Shown here in pieces: positions 20,458 through 31,619 of a DNA stretch of 32,842 bases (positions within the stretch are counted from its first letter, which is position 1; every line of letters begins with the position of its first letter). Origin of the DNA: Oehlia diaphana. Its lineage: Eukaryota; Glomeromycota; Glomeromycetes; Glomerales; Glomeraceae. Location of the stretch: NCBI GenBank assembly GCA_003833135.1, contig QZLH01001026.1, positions 1 to 32,842 of the forward strand, given 5' to 3'. The position numbers were made by a program, and so were the translations under genes. The notes below the pieces were generated by a model. It saw only the letters and a program-made list of their open reading frames with translations, was not told where the DNA came from and did not search any database.

Positions 20458-22763
20458 TTATACAATAATCACTTCTCCAATGCATCCTGAACATTTTCCA
20501 ATTTCAAAGACCCCACTAAATTGAGAAAATGAATATCTACGACTTGCGCTATTGGGCAGTGATAGATTTAAATTGGATGAAGCAAGTGGTGATGAAGCTT
20601 CTAGTATACGCTTCAATTGTAATTCAAGATTTAAATTTTTTTGCCGTTCTTTAAAAAGAAGTTGTTTAAGTTCTTCTTGACTGGAATTTAGTTTTGAAGT
20701 TGACTGATTTTCTTCATAATCAAATTCACGAGTTGTGGTGCCATTTGTCGTTTTTGTTGCTGTCGTAATTTTCTTTTCTTCTTCGGCATCTATTTTCACT
20801 TCTTGAAGCTTATTTAATAATTCTTGTTCCAATCGAGTAGCTCTTGATTTTTCTTTATCCACTTCTTCAGCAAGTCGTAGTTTATCATTACTAATTTCCA
20901 CAAATTTTTCACGTAATTCATTCAATTGAGCTATTGAATCGCGATTATCACTTGTCAATCCTTCGATCTTTTTTGTAAGATCTTTGATACGCTTAGTCAA
21001 CTTCGAATTTTCTGACTGAACATTTTGAAGCTCTTTTGAAAGATCATCACGTTCTAAATTTAATTTTTCAATTACAGATGAATTAGACGAAACTTGTTCT
21101 GATAAAGCTAAAACTTCAGCTTCTTTAATTTTAAGAGAACTTGATATTTTTTCATTAAATAGTGCTAATTCATTTCTCTCGTTTGTCAATTTCTGAATTT
21201 CTTTAATCATTGACTCAATATTTGTCTGAGCTTCATACGACACTCGTTCTGCTTCTGAAAGTTTCTCTATGTTCTCTGAAAGCTGTTGTTCAGTATTGGT
21301 AAGTTTATGCCGCAGATTTGACAATTCTATTTCTAAAGCCTCGCATCTATTCTCTTTATCTTGAAGTGTCTTTTGTAAGGCTTCTACTTCATCAGATACT
21401 GAACGAGCATTTGCCTTTTCTTGAGTAAGTTGTTCAATAATGGAATCCTTGGTATTAAGTTGCGATATTAATTGTTTGCTATCCTTCTCTAATTGTTCAA
21501 CACGAGTATTCTGTAATATAAAAAAATTATTAAAGAGTCTAGTGTAAAATTAATAACCCAAAATGTTTTAAAATTATTTATTACCTACCTGCAATTGTAA
21601 AGATTCCAATATCTTTTCCTTTTGTTCATCGGCTTCTTTAAGCCGTTCTTCTTTATTAATTATTTTTTCCTCCAATTCAGCATTCTTTCGTCTTAATGCA
21701 TCCACTAATAATTGACCTTCTTCTAACAATTCCTCGCTACTCTTAAATCGATCAGCCATTGCAGAATATTTTTCCAATTCTGAAGTCAAAGCATTTTTCT
21801 CGTCAACTAACATAGCAATAGCTTGTCGTTGCAACCCAATATCCTGCTTTTGTTTATTGCACAAACTAGAAAGGGATTCATACGTATAAGGTTCTTCAAC
21901 TGAATTATCAGCAGAAGGAAGTATACTTTCTGCAATAGTCAAATCGATTTGTTTTGATAAGAGATTAGGTTGTGATTGCTGTCCATGTGGTTGGAAAATT
22001 GGTTGAAGTCCTTCAACCAATGATTGGCTCGTAGCTGAGGAGGACTGTGGGACATAATCTGAATAATCTCTGCATTTTTTGTTAAACCCAAAATAAATTA
22101 AATACTTAAAATAATCTCGACAATAAGATTTTGCGAAAATACAAATTTGATAACTCACTGCGAAGCTTTATTTTCAACTAAATCAGGATTGGTATTTGTT
22201 GCAGAAATATTATCCTCTTCTGCTACTGCAATCGTTCTGATCCATTATAAATATATAAAAATATTCATTTTAAATAAATGAAAATTTCTTCTTAACTCGT
22301 AAATTCTTAACCAAATATTTTATTTGCCATCAATAAAATAATTTACTTTCATTTTTTCCTTGGTATGGAAATCAATCTTAGATGTTCTGTATTTTCTTTT
22401 TTATTACATCATTTGGCTAATAGTTTCTTGCATTTAACAGGAATTATATAATATTTTTAAGAGGAAAAAATACTCACTCTTGCCCAGTTCCATCAGTTCT
22501 TACGCTTCCAGAGTCTGATGCTACACTATTCCTTCGATCACCAGTCAATGCAACAGAATCAGAACTATCTTTACGTGTTATACTAGTAGAGTCTACTGAA
22601 CTGGCTGCTTTCTTCTTTTTAAACTTCTTTAGCTAAACTCCCGTAAAATAAAAACACTCTTCTTAAATTAATTGTATTTACTTTATCATTAAAAAAAGAC
22701 TTTATCTAATACCGTTTTCTTTGCAGAAGCTACTTTTTGATCTCTCGCTGCATCGCCGTCCAT
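20458..22763 (-). CDS. Golgin, GM130/Bug1-like coiled-coil tether
   Basis: A long coiled-coil protein, probably a cis-Golgi vesicle tether. Five exons, minus strand: 22763-22713, 22632-22478, 22236-22159, 22069-21589, 21510-20458; 605 aa. The N-terminus is basic (DQKVASAKKTLKKFKKKKA), like the K-L-A-A-A-K-K-K start through which GM130 binds p115/Uso1. A Ser-rich, disordered stretch follows to about residue 120. Coiled coil runs from about 150 to 540, with heptads such as CNKQKQDIGLQRQAIAML, LRRKNAELEEKI and ELRHKL-type repeats. A conserved-looking block ELKQLLFKERQKNLNLELQL comes near the end. The protein finishes in the hydrophobic C-terminus GEVIIV, which recalls the C-terminal PDZ-type ligand by which GM130 binds GRASP65. 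Family assignment is by layout and terminal motifs; other golgins are possible. Intron 2 is unusually long (241 nt). Confidence 0.7.
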
Positions 22764-23491
22764 ATTTCGTTTTAAAAAGTCATACAGGTAGGATATTTTT
22801 ATTTTTCAATTACTTGAAATTTTATTGGTAAATTTATCAATAAATGATTGGTAACCATCAAAAAAGCTGACACATGACATATAGCCAATAATATTTCCGC
22901 GGTCAAATCATGTGTGAGTGTGTGACAAGTAGTAAAAAACAGGTGACGTGCCAAATATTTTACTATAATCACGTGCGCTTTTTGCGCTGAGGTAACGTAA
23001 ATTTACATTAATCAGTTGATAAAACATTTTCACTGTAATGACATGTTTATTAACGTTGTCCTAAAGACCTAAACGGGTTGATACGACACTTTAGGCAAGA
23101 AATACAGGCAAATATTCTTTTTCTCATCAATAAACATAAAAAATTTTTTTAATTTTAAAGAGAAATAAAGAGAAAAAAAAAAAAAGCCAAAGAAAAAAAA
23201 AACCTTGATTTGATAAAATATTGAATATAAAAATAATACTATGAAAAAAATCCTGTCAAACAAACGTTCTTCTTTTTTTGATATCATATACGAAAAAAAA
23301 TGTTCATTTGTATTTTTTGCTTCCTTATTCAATGCGAGGAATAAGAAAAAAGAAATTTAGAAGTATTTTCAACTAGTTTTTCCCTTCAATGGACTTAAAA
23401 AGTCACAATATGTTAGAAAGGAATTGATCACAATGTTTGACCCGTAGGCCCTTTCTAAAAACAAAAAAAAGAAAATAAATGCTATATAAGC
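22764..23491. promoter_or_regulatory. Intergenic region with golgin promoter
   Basis: The 300 bp next to the golgin start carry a CCAAT box (GCCAAT, 22884-22889), a CACGTG E-box (22970-22975), a TGACGTG half-CRE near 22944 and GCGCTTTTTGCGC, a small inverted repeat near 22976. The remainder (23050-23491) is purine-rich and holds the 3' UTR of the KH protein gene; the open frame there is compositional. Confidence 0.5.
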
Positions 23492-24880
23492 TTACACGCT
23501 TGGTTTCCTTCTTTCAGATTCGAGTCTACTATACAGCAGATAAAGAGCCATTTGATTCGATTCGGGTGTTCCCGTGATGGTAACTAATCTTTCATTGGTA
23601 TTACCGTGAGGTTCGGCTATTTTGATGTGCGAACCAGATAGATGCCTAATTTCATTAATTTTACTTCCACCTTTACCAATAATACACCCTACCATATCAT
23701 TAGGGATAAAAATCTGTTGAGCTTGAGATCCTGGTGGAGGTTGATGATTAATTGGTGGAGGTCCGGGAATAAAATCACGTCCGTAATGTGGAGGACCCGG
23801 TGGAAGTCCGACATAGAATGGACTACCAGCAACAGGAGCCGCTTGATGATAGAGAAGTCGTGGCTGAGGTCTATAAGGGGTAATTCCTGTAGGTCTATCA
23901 TTTTGATGTTTAGCCAGTTCCTCTCCGACATGAAAAACGGCAATATGAATAGAATCAGGAACCCCGCTGATAGAGATAGTACGTTCTGTTGACTGAGGAA
24001 GCATTTCTTCGGAAGCGAGACATCTTGCTCCAGACTTTTCTTGAATTTCTTTAATTTTGCATCCACCTTTACCTATTACGGGCCCCATCCGAGAATGAGG
24101 TACGAGGAGTCGGATTGTAGTGGATTTAGAATTTGGCGTAGATGGTGTATCCAAATTCTCATCCAAGATTTTACGTGCGACAAGAGCAAAAGCCTTTAAA
24201 AAATTTTTAATTTAACAATTATTTCAAGTATTAATGATATAAATTAGTTAGACAAATTAAAAAATTCCAAAAAAGGATAACTTCTAAGTTATATGTAAAG
24301 ATGCAATCTCTAAATTAAGGATTACTTATGGTAATGATGAAGCTATCACGTGCAATTGATGTTAGCATAACTTTTTGTTCGTTCTATTGTGAAAATTTTG
24401 ACATACCTTTGCAACAGTGTCCAAAGGACCAGTAACAGTTAAAATTCTTTCATAAGCTCCTTGTACCATTTCAGATATGGTCACTTTAGCACCAGATCTA
24501 TCACGGATTTCACTAACATTCTTTCCACCTTTCCCAATGATTACCCCGGCTTCTTTAGTTGTTACAAGAGCGCGAAGCGAAATAGTAGCAAGTGTAGATT
24601 CTGTTTCAACCTTTTCTTTTTCAGCTGCTGCAGGAGAGCGAACGTTTACCTCCATAACATCACCAGTCTCTGACGGAGTTACCGGTCGTTCTTCAGCGGG
24701 TGGTTCATCGGTATAGTCTAATTCTGAAGAGTTATCGTCCTCTCCACCAGAAGTATTTAAAGCAGGACGCTTGAAACGTCCTCCTCTTTCGTCAGAACTA
24801 AGGTCGTCTTCTTCGTCGTCAGACGGAAGTGACCTTTTACGTTCAGAAGGAGAGTGGACAGTGTCTTCTCGTTCAGACAT
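23492..24880 (-). CDS. Three-KH-domain RNA-binding protein (HEK2/Rnc1/PCBP-like)
   Basis: A poly(C)-binding/hnRNP-K-type protein that binds mRNA and controls its localisation, stability or translation. Two exons, minus strand: 24880-24407 and 24193-23492, with a 213-nt intron; 391 aa, matching S. pombe Rnc1 and yeast Hek2 in size. An acidic, Ser-rich N-terminus (SDDEEDDLSSDERGG) precedes three KH domains. Their GXXG loops are all GKGG: 116-119 (VIIGKGGKNVSEIRDRSGA), 199-202 (VIGKGGCKIKEIQEKSGA) and 331-334 (IIGKGGSKINEIRHLSG). A Pro/Gly/Tyr-rich linker (GLPPGPPHYGRDFIPGPPP) joins KH2 to KH3. The start is the first Met of an open frame and is followed by likely phosphosites (HSPSERKRSLPSDD). 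The gene is divergent from TRAPPC1. Confidence 0.92.
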
Positions 24881-25537
24881 TTGGTGAGGGATTGGTAATT
24901 GTTGTGGGTAACTAGGGACACTGAAAAAGGAAAAGTGTTTGGGGTGTGAGTGTTAGGAGTGGGCTAACATGACTTGCATTGCAAAGGTACATTTCAGTGA
25001 TTTCGTTGCGTGTTTAATTGTTTAGGCAAAAAAAAAAGGAAACAAGTAGGACAGGGACGGTACCAAAAAGCAAGTTACTGAAAAAAGGGATTTCGTGGAG
25101 TGGTAGAGATCCGTACAGCTAACTAGATCTTATTAATCTACTGGCAAGAAAGAGCTCGTTGTGTTGGGTGGGTTTGGTTTTTGGGTTCTAGTGCAGGTAT
25201 TATTAACGTTATACAGTAGCTTATCTTCTAGTTTCTTTTGCTTTGGGTTAACACTTGATTTTAAATATGTGGGGTTCTATCAGAACACCCCAATTTTGTG
25301 ATCATATCAAAAATGGTTATCATTTTCAACAAAGAAATTTTTTCGATGCAAGTAATTTCTGAAACATAAAAGTTAAAAATTTTCTACTCCGAATTTGTCA
25401 CCTGAAATTATGTTGTTACATAACTAGTATATCCAATAAAAATTCATTTCCTTGTGTAACTGTGAACTTAAATAAATATATATTTCTCGAAAATTATTTT
25501 TTGAAATTCAAGATACAACTTCTTACAGTATAACATA
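24881..25537. promoter_or_regulatory. Divergent promoter region KH protein / TRAPPC1
   Basis: 657 bp. The half next to the KH gene (24881-25260) is G-rich on the + strand and is probably its 5' UTR and promoter. The TRAPPC1 half is AT-rich. No clear TATA or other known site decides a start. Confidence 0.4.
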
Positions 25538-26261
25538 ATGATTTATAATATGTATATATTTGATCGCCATTGTGTATGTATTTATTATCAGGATTGGCAC
25601 AGACATCGTAAAAGTGGTGCAGGAAGTGGCGGTGGAGGTGGCAGTAGTGCTTTTGGCACTACAAGTACAACCACCAGTATGAATGGTCATATAGACGGTG
25701 ATTCAGGCGGCTCTTCTTCTTCGCCTGCTCATAGTTCAGCAGCAAATCATCTTACCAGCCATCATTCTACAACTTCACAGCTAACAAGTTTAACAAGTAT
25801 TTATTCGGAAGGTCGTATGATTAACATTGAAGAAGAAGCTAAATTAGTTTATGGTGTCGTGTTTTCTTTAAGGAATTTCGTCAGGAAACTCAGTGGAAGG
25901 TAAATAGAATTATGGAATTTGAACTTGCGATATAGAAAAGTGTTGACCATTAATCTCCAATTTCTCCAATTGATCCATTTTATTTCATAGTCAAGACGGG
26001 TTTGTAGCGTATAAAACATCGAACTATAAGCTTCATTATTATGAGACTCCAACAGGATTGAAATTTGTAATGAATACTGATCCTAGTGTAGAATCTCTTC
26101 GCCAAATATTAAGACAGATTTATACAAACTTTTATGTAGAATATGTTGTAAAAAATCCTTTGTCTCCCTCAGAACATCCTGCAGGTGAGGGTGTTAATAA
26201 TGAATATTTTAAGGCAGCAATTGATAAATTTGTAAAAAGTTTACCTTCCTATGAATCTTAG
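25538..26261 (+). CDS. TRAPPC1: TRAPP complex subunit 1 (Bet5)
   Basis: A core longin-fold subunit of the TRAPP complexes, the Rab1/Ypt1 exchange factor that tethers ER-derived vesicles. Exons are 25538-25899 and 25991-26261, giving 210 aa. The family start is clear (MIYNMYIFDRHCVCIYYQDW), then EEEAKLVYGVVFSLRNFVRKL, DGFVAYKTSNYKLHYYETPTG, FVMNTDPSV, YVEYVVKNPL and the final FVKSLPSY. Human TRAPPC1 has 145 aa and yeast Bet5 159. The excess is a low-complexity insertion at about 25-97, rich in Gly, Ser, Thr and His, placed between the first two strands (after DWHRHRK). It is not AT-rich and has no plausible splice sites, so it is probably translated. The 91-nt intron splits Ser121. Confidence 0.93.
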
Positions 26262-26826
26262 AAGTTTGTTATTGTTAATTGCTTTGGAGAAAATAATGTT
26301 ATAATCTTGGAAAAAGAAAGATTTTCAAATCCAATATTTTATTTAATAATAATAGTTTTACAATATATTCATATAAATTGATTTGGAATTAAGGGAAAAG
26401 AATTATATTTTATGCTTGTATTAGCCATAAATTCATTAATAGTTTATAAACATTTCATCTTAGAAACTGTTTAAAAAATATAACCGGTTAATCCATTAAA
26501 TAAATAATGCTCTTTCGACTTTTAAGTCAAATTTCTTGCGACTTCAAAAAGCGTAACAAAGTTGAAGGAAACACAATTAGCCATGATTAATTCACTTTAT
26601 TTAGGACAATTGTTAGATCAATTACATATTCCAAGCGAACGACTTAGATATAAATTATCGTAAATTATTTAACATTTCATCTGATTTATTTGATTGTTTC
26701 GATTCTTTAGGATTATATTTTATTGACTGCGCCGGCGACAGTCTAGTTAACATTAATCATGTGATACATGATGCTCAATTTAATATAAATTGATCGATAA
26801 AAATTTTTAGATGAAAAGTTCTTAAA
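26262..26826. other. Intergenic region TRAPPC1-NOB1
   Basis: AT-rich. A 26-codon frame at 26583-26663 (MINSLYLGQLLDQ) precedes NOB1 and could be an upstream ORF if the leader is that long; this is unsupported. A GCGCCGGCGACAG G+C-rich patch lies near 26730. Confidence 0.35.
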
Positions 26827-28706
26827 ATGGTATCCAACACGAACAACTCTTTAGAATCTCTGTCAACGAATACTCCTGTAAGTAATAGCAGTAGTATCGT
26901 TAATGATGTAGGGCAAAAGATTGAAAGTTTAGTGATAGATTCTGGTCCTCTAATTAAAGGCATAAATGTTCGAGCATTTGCAGAAAAAATTTACACTATA
27001 CCTGAAGTTATTTCTGAAATTCGAGATAAACATTCTCGTGATTTTTTAAATCAAATTTCATTTAATCTTCAGATTAAAGTACCTTCAAATGAGGCATTAA
27101 AAGAAGGTTTTTATTTATGATATTTATATACGAAATTTTTTTTTTTTCTGAAAAAAAAAAAAATAAATATATTTAATTTATTTTAATTTAATTTATTTTT
27201 TTTTTTCAGTTGTAAATTTCTCAAAAAAAACTGGCGATTTTGCTAATTTATCTGCTGTAGATTTGAGAGTATTGGCATTGACCTATATGTTGGAAGTTGA
27301 AGCTAATGGTACTAATCGGTTAAGAAAGGAGCCCGTCAAAGTAAATACAATCAATTGAAAATTTGAAGCAATTCTGTCACAAATTTTAATGAATTAATCA
27401 TCTTAATTTAATTTTTTTTTAAGTCTTTTACGAAATTTGGTGGGAATAACAATAATTCCAACAAAAATTTTAAAAAGAAACCTTTAAATAAACCTGAATC
27501 GATGGAAATTATTAATAAACGGGAACAGCAGCAACAAATTGATGAAACAAATTTAGTGCCAAATTTGGAAAGTTTGAAACTCACAGATATTACAGCTGAA
27601 TTTTCAAGTTCAGAAGGAATGGATCATCAAAGAGATGCTGTTAGCAATCTTTACCAAGTTGAAAATTCTGAACAATTGAATAACATTGACTTTAATAAAA
27701 ATTGTTCCTTATCAAAAGATGAACCAATTGTAGAAATTTCAGCGCATAATGCTGAAAGGTATAATACTTCAATACATGTCTCTGATCAAAATTCTATTGA
27801 TCAAAAAAGGAATGAGATATCGGATGTCCATCAAGACGAAGAATATGGTGATGATGATATTGGATGGATAACTCCAGATAATATTAATGATTATCAAGCA
27901 AAAGAACATGAATTTCTCATCAATTTGAGGAAAGATAATCTTGAAAATGTTAAAATTGCTTGTATGACGACGGATTATTCGATGCAAGTATGTAAAACAT
28001 TTTTCTATGAGCATCTTATCATACATTATGTTTTATTAAAAATTTTTTTTTTTTTTTTTACAAGAATGTTTTGTTACAAATGCGACTAAATTTGATATCA
28101 GTTGAAGGAAAGAGAATTAGAAAAGTGAAGAATTGGGTTCTTAGATGTCATGCTTGTTTCAAGTATTAATATATTATTATAATTGTTTGTCCTAGTACTA
28201 TTTTATCTCATTTATAATTCTTTTTCTATAATACATAGAATAACTACAAATATGGAAAAAAAATTTTGTCCCAACTGTGGAAATGCAGCTTTAATTCGTA
28301 CATCAACAAGTACGGACGTGAATGGTAATGTGACATATTACTTGAAAAAGAATTTTCAATACAATTTACGTGGAACTAAGGTAGTTTATTTTTTACATCT
28401 AACAAAAAAGAAAGAAAAGAAAATACCAGATAATTTATTATTCTTTTTTTAAAGTATTCAATACCGGAACCGAAAGGTGGTCGTAATGCTAGTAATATTA
28501 TCCTTCGAGAAGATCAAAAGGAATACCAAAAAGCATTAAAGAACCAAAGAAAACAAAAAGAAATTGATATATTTGATCCAGATTATATTCCAAAACTTTT
28601 AATTGGACCAAGTAATTCAAAATCTATTTCCCCTGTAATTGGTTATGGTCGTAGAAATCCAAATGAAGCTAGACGAGGAAAAACCAAAGGGAGAAAAAAG
28701 CGATAA
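26827..28706 (+). CDS. NOB1: 20S-pre-rRNA D-site endonuclease NOB1
   Basis: Cuts 20S pre-rRNA at site D to make the 18S 3' end during cytoplasmic 40S maturation. Six exons: 26827-27106, 27210-27340, 27424-27987, 28065-28162, 28239-28380, 28455-28706; 488 aa against 459 in yeast. The PIN domain has the acidic set Asp38 (VIDSGPLIKG), Glu60/Glu64 (IPEVISEIRDK) and Asp111 (SAVDLRVLALTYMLE). KKTGDFANLS is typical. A long polar, acidic linker (about 140-310) holds a short Gln run and EEYGDDDIGWITPDN, the region conserved before the zinc ribbon. The ribbon has C353-x2-C356 (LRCHACFK) and C368-x2-C371 (CPNCG), then LRGTKYSIPEPKGGR, DYIPK and GYGRRNPNEARR. A basic tail ends KGRKKR. The first 30 residues are Ser/Asn-rich and extra. 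Confidence 0.95.
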
Positions 28707-29456
28707 AAAATTTTCACAAAATGTTAAGCTAATGACCTATAATCATATAAATCACGTCACTGCACGAAATTTTAGTAATAAATAAATTATTTAATTAAAT
28801 TACTTCCTTCCCCTATAGTTAAGTAATAAAAGTTAAAAATGATAAGCTACTTTTCACAGTTTTAGTAACACTGGGAAGTGTTTTTTTTATAAACACCAGT
28901 AACAGTAACAGGAAGTACTTCTGAAATAGATTTTTTCTAAAAGAATTTTAATTTCTATCACTGTTTGTTTTACACAAGAAATTAAAGCAATCTACGGTGA
29001 AATATATATTATTTAATGAACTATTTTATAAAAAGCCAAAATCAAAATTTGAAACAAAATAGATATCTTTTTTTATTTTTAGATGAAAAAATTTGAAGAT
29101 AAAGTTCATGTATCATCTTATAGTAAGAAATATTAGAGAAGTTGATGAAAATAAAAACCATTAGAAAATAAGAAATTTGTAGTTTTAACTAATAATTACA
29201 TTGATTAATCTAATTTAATTAATCTATTTGATTAATTTAATCCAATTAGCTTTTTACTTATCCATTTAATCCATTATTAAATATAATTAATTTACTTTAT
29301 TTATTTAATTCAATTAACAACTTTATTTTTTTAAAGCTTTTAATATATAATTTTCTTTATATTTTTTCATCTCTTAAAGTGTAAAAGATGCTAAAATAGC
29401 AATACTTTTAGGAGTTTAAATAAGGTTTATTATTTTTTATAACTTTTTTTCTTGTA
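28707..29456. other. AT-rich non-coding DNA downstream of NOB1
   Basis: The first 100 bp hold AATAAATAAA-type polyadenylation signals for NOB1. Beyond lies low-complexity sequence with ATTAATCTAATTTAATTAAT-like runs near 29200-29320. No coding frame is visible. Confidence 0.5.
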
Positions 29457-29464
29457 CTTATAAC

Positions 29465-29732
29465 AGGACCGGAAAAACTATATATAAAGGTCACTTCCAA
29501 AAAATCAAAAAAACATATGAATGCGAACCATTTTATGATTGGTCAATTGGCTGTTTATTCACATGTTTTCGCTCTAAAAATAGAAAAAGGAAAGATCTTT
29601 GCTCAAAATTTCTTATTCTTGCAAACCAATATGTAACTTTTATTAAGAATTTTGGCAGTGACCTTTTTTAAAATTTAATATAGCCTTAAACCATAATTGA
29701 CAGTGACCTCTATTAGAAGTTTTCCCAGTCCT
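29465..29732. mobile_element. hAT-like non-autonomous element with 8-bp duplication
   Basis: A 268-bp unit flanked by a perfect 8-bp direct repeat CTTATAAC (29457-29464 and 29733-29740). Its ends are imperfect inverted repeats of about 35 bp: the left starts AGGACCGGAAAAACTATA and the reversed right starts AGGACTGGGAAAACTTCT. Both then reach AGGTCACT. A further CAGTGACCT copy lies inside near 29654. There is no open frame. An 8-bp duplication suggests the hAT (or P) superfamily. Confidence 0.65.
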
Positions 29733-30053
29733 CTTATAACTATATATAATAATTTATTAGCAACAAAGCTGTAAAAAGAAGTGATATTAAAAAGATTAGA
29801 AAATAGTCAACATTAAATATTAAATGTAATAATTAATAGTCAAATTTCAAGATAAAAAAAGTTGAGAATTTCATTATTTTTACATAAAATAATACTCTAT
29901 ATTCTAATAGTTCCATTTTATTTGCAGTTTTAGTTAATATTAAACTTAAATATAAGTTAATTTTACTATATAAAAAACTTATTTTTGCTTTAATTTTTAA
30001 AACAGTAGCAAATAATACCTTTTAAAAAGAAAGTATTAAACCATTTCTGAATA

Positions 30054-30335
30054 CTAAAGCAAAATAAATGTTAAAAATCAATTTTTCAACTAAAAATTAG
30101 CTTATTTTCAAAAATCAGAAAATTTTAATTAATAGTTTTTGAAAAAATCTGCTTTTAAAATCATGAATTTTGGTGAAATTTATAATTTTATATATAAATC
30201 ATCAATTTGCCAATTTTTAAGAGTAGATTTTTTAACAACTATTAATTAAATTTTTCTGATTTTTTGAAAATAAATTAATTTTTAATTAATTTGTTATTTA
30301 TTTTACTCTAGCTGCTTTAGTTAAAAAGTTAATTT
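30054..30335. repeat. Long imperfect palindrome (hairpin-forming)
   Basis: Two arms of about 110 bp in inverted orientation. The left arm carries CTAAAGCA, TTATTTTCAAAAATCAG, AAAATTTTAATTAATAGTT and AAAAAATCTGCTTTTAA in order. The reversed right arm gives CTAAAGCA, TTATTTTCAAAAAATCAG, AAAATTTAATTAATAGTT and AAAAAATCTACTCTTAA. A loop of about 60 bp separates them. It is non-coding and may be a fold-back element. Confidence 0.6.
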
Positions 30336-30487
30336 TTTTTTCACATTAAAATTAAAAACTTATACATAATTTTATTATTATTTAAATATAAAAATACTTT
30401 AAAATAAGTTTTATATTTTTAATTTTAAAATAAATATAAAATTATTAATAAAAATAACTAATTTTACTAATTTTTAGGCGAATAGTT

Positions 30488-30800
30488 ATCATATATCACA
30501 AACTATAGTATTCCCTATACATAGTACTTCTCTTAAAAACTTTCATAAAATTGTATAGTATTTTAAGGGATATTTTACATTTATCTCGTGATCTAGTAAT
30601 CAAATTTAAACAATCTTTTTTTTTATTTAATAGCTCATTGGACTCTTTAAAATAAAATATATCACTCAAATTAGATTGGTAAATTGTAAGATATTTACAA
30701 AAAAATGAAATTTTTAAATTTTGTTTAGTATTTAGAAGTATAGAATCAAACTTCTAATTTTTGTAAGATACCTGAGATACTATAGCCCATGATATATAAT
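30488..30800 (+). repeat. Inverted-repeat miniature element, family A, copy 2
   Basis: About 80% similar by eye to 534-852, in the same orientation. Its terminal inverted repeats are better preserved than in copy 1: the left reads ATCATATATCAC...CTATAGTATTCC and the reversed right reads ATTATATATCAT...CTATAGTATCTC. It is 313 bp and non-coding. Confidence 0.65.
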
Positions 30801-30905
30801 AATTAATATATATTAAAATAACTTCTTTAAAGTGAATTTAAGAATTATTTTTTTCTTAATAGAGATTTAGTCAATGCTATTTAACAATTCTAAAGGAATC
30901 ATATA

Positions 30906-31096
30906 AATTCTGAACAGAATTCTGAGAATAATGCTTTTAACCTTCTTAAAAAGTTGCAAAAAATAAAAAAAGATAATTCTACATAGTTTATAACTTATTA
31001 TTATATTAAGAATCATCTTTTTTATTTATTTTAGATGAGCCTTCATCAATAAACTCTTATTTAAGCCATTATTATGTTATTTTGACTAGTGCTTTA
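30906..31096 (+). pseudogene. Decayed MULE transposase, central fragment
   Basis: One frame from 30906 reads NLLKKLQKIKKDNST, then a TAG where relatives have Trp, then FITYYYIKNHLFYLF, another TAG for Trp, then MSLHQ followed by more stops. The spacing fits the start of the MULE transposase catalytic region (the LFWMSPSQ-type motif) recalled from FAR1-related transposases. The stops at both Trp codons are single G-to-A changes. It is dead and truncated. Confidence 0.45.
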
Positions 31097-31119
31097 AAAT
31101 AAGTAAGTTAACTCACAAA

Positions 31120-31485
31120 TTAATCAAGTTGAGTCAAATCAAATTAAATTAAAAATTACAATTAAATCTAATCAAATTAAGTCGAGTTAATAATTTAATA
31201 AAATTGAGTTAAGTTAAATTAAGTTAAATTAACTTATAATTATAATCAAAATTATGAAATTTTTTTTTTAAAAAAATAAAATTTAAGACAAAAAATCTTG
31301 AATAGATTTTTGTGAAATGGCTATTTACTACTATTGCCAAAAATGAAAATGATTAGCATAGCAAAAAAATCATATAATTTAACTTGACTCAACTTAATTA
31401 TAACTGGCTAATTTGACTCAAATTAAATCAAATTTATATTTTTTATAATTTTAATTTGACTTGACTTAATTTGACTTAATAGAGT
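31120..31485. repeat. Degenerate inverted arrays of GAGTCAA/GTTAAATT motifs
   Basis: Runs of AAGTTGAGTCAAATCAAATT and AATTGAGTTAAGTTAAATT on the left (31120-31245) face their complements, such as TTTAACTTGACTCAACTT and AATTTGACTTGACTTAATTT, on the right (31370-31485). About 120 bp of unrelated AT-rich sequence lies between. It looks like an eroded inverted-repeat element with internally repeated arms. Confidence 0.5.
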
Positions 31486-31619
31486 AGTATTTGAAATTGA
31501 ATATATTTAAATATACTTGAGTATTTATTTAAATTTATAAAGTATATTCAAATAATATTCAAATAATTAAAGTTAAATTTTCTTTTATAATAGAATCCCA
31601 AAAAACTAATATAAAAATC

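Noticed and set aside
23069..23332. Open frame of 87 codons on the minus strand downstream of the KH gene
   Set aside because: Made of T/A runs read as Phe/Leu/Lys; lies in the 3' UTR of the KH protein gene.
23689..24066. Overlapping minus-strand frame inside the KH gene
   Set aside because: Shadow of the real KH frame, which has three GKGG loops.
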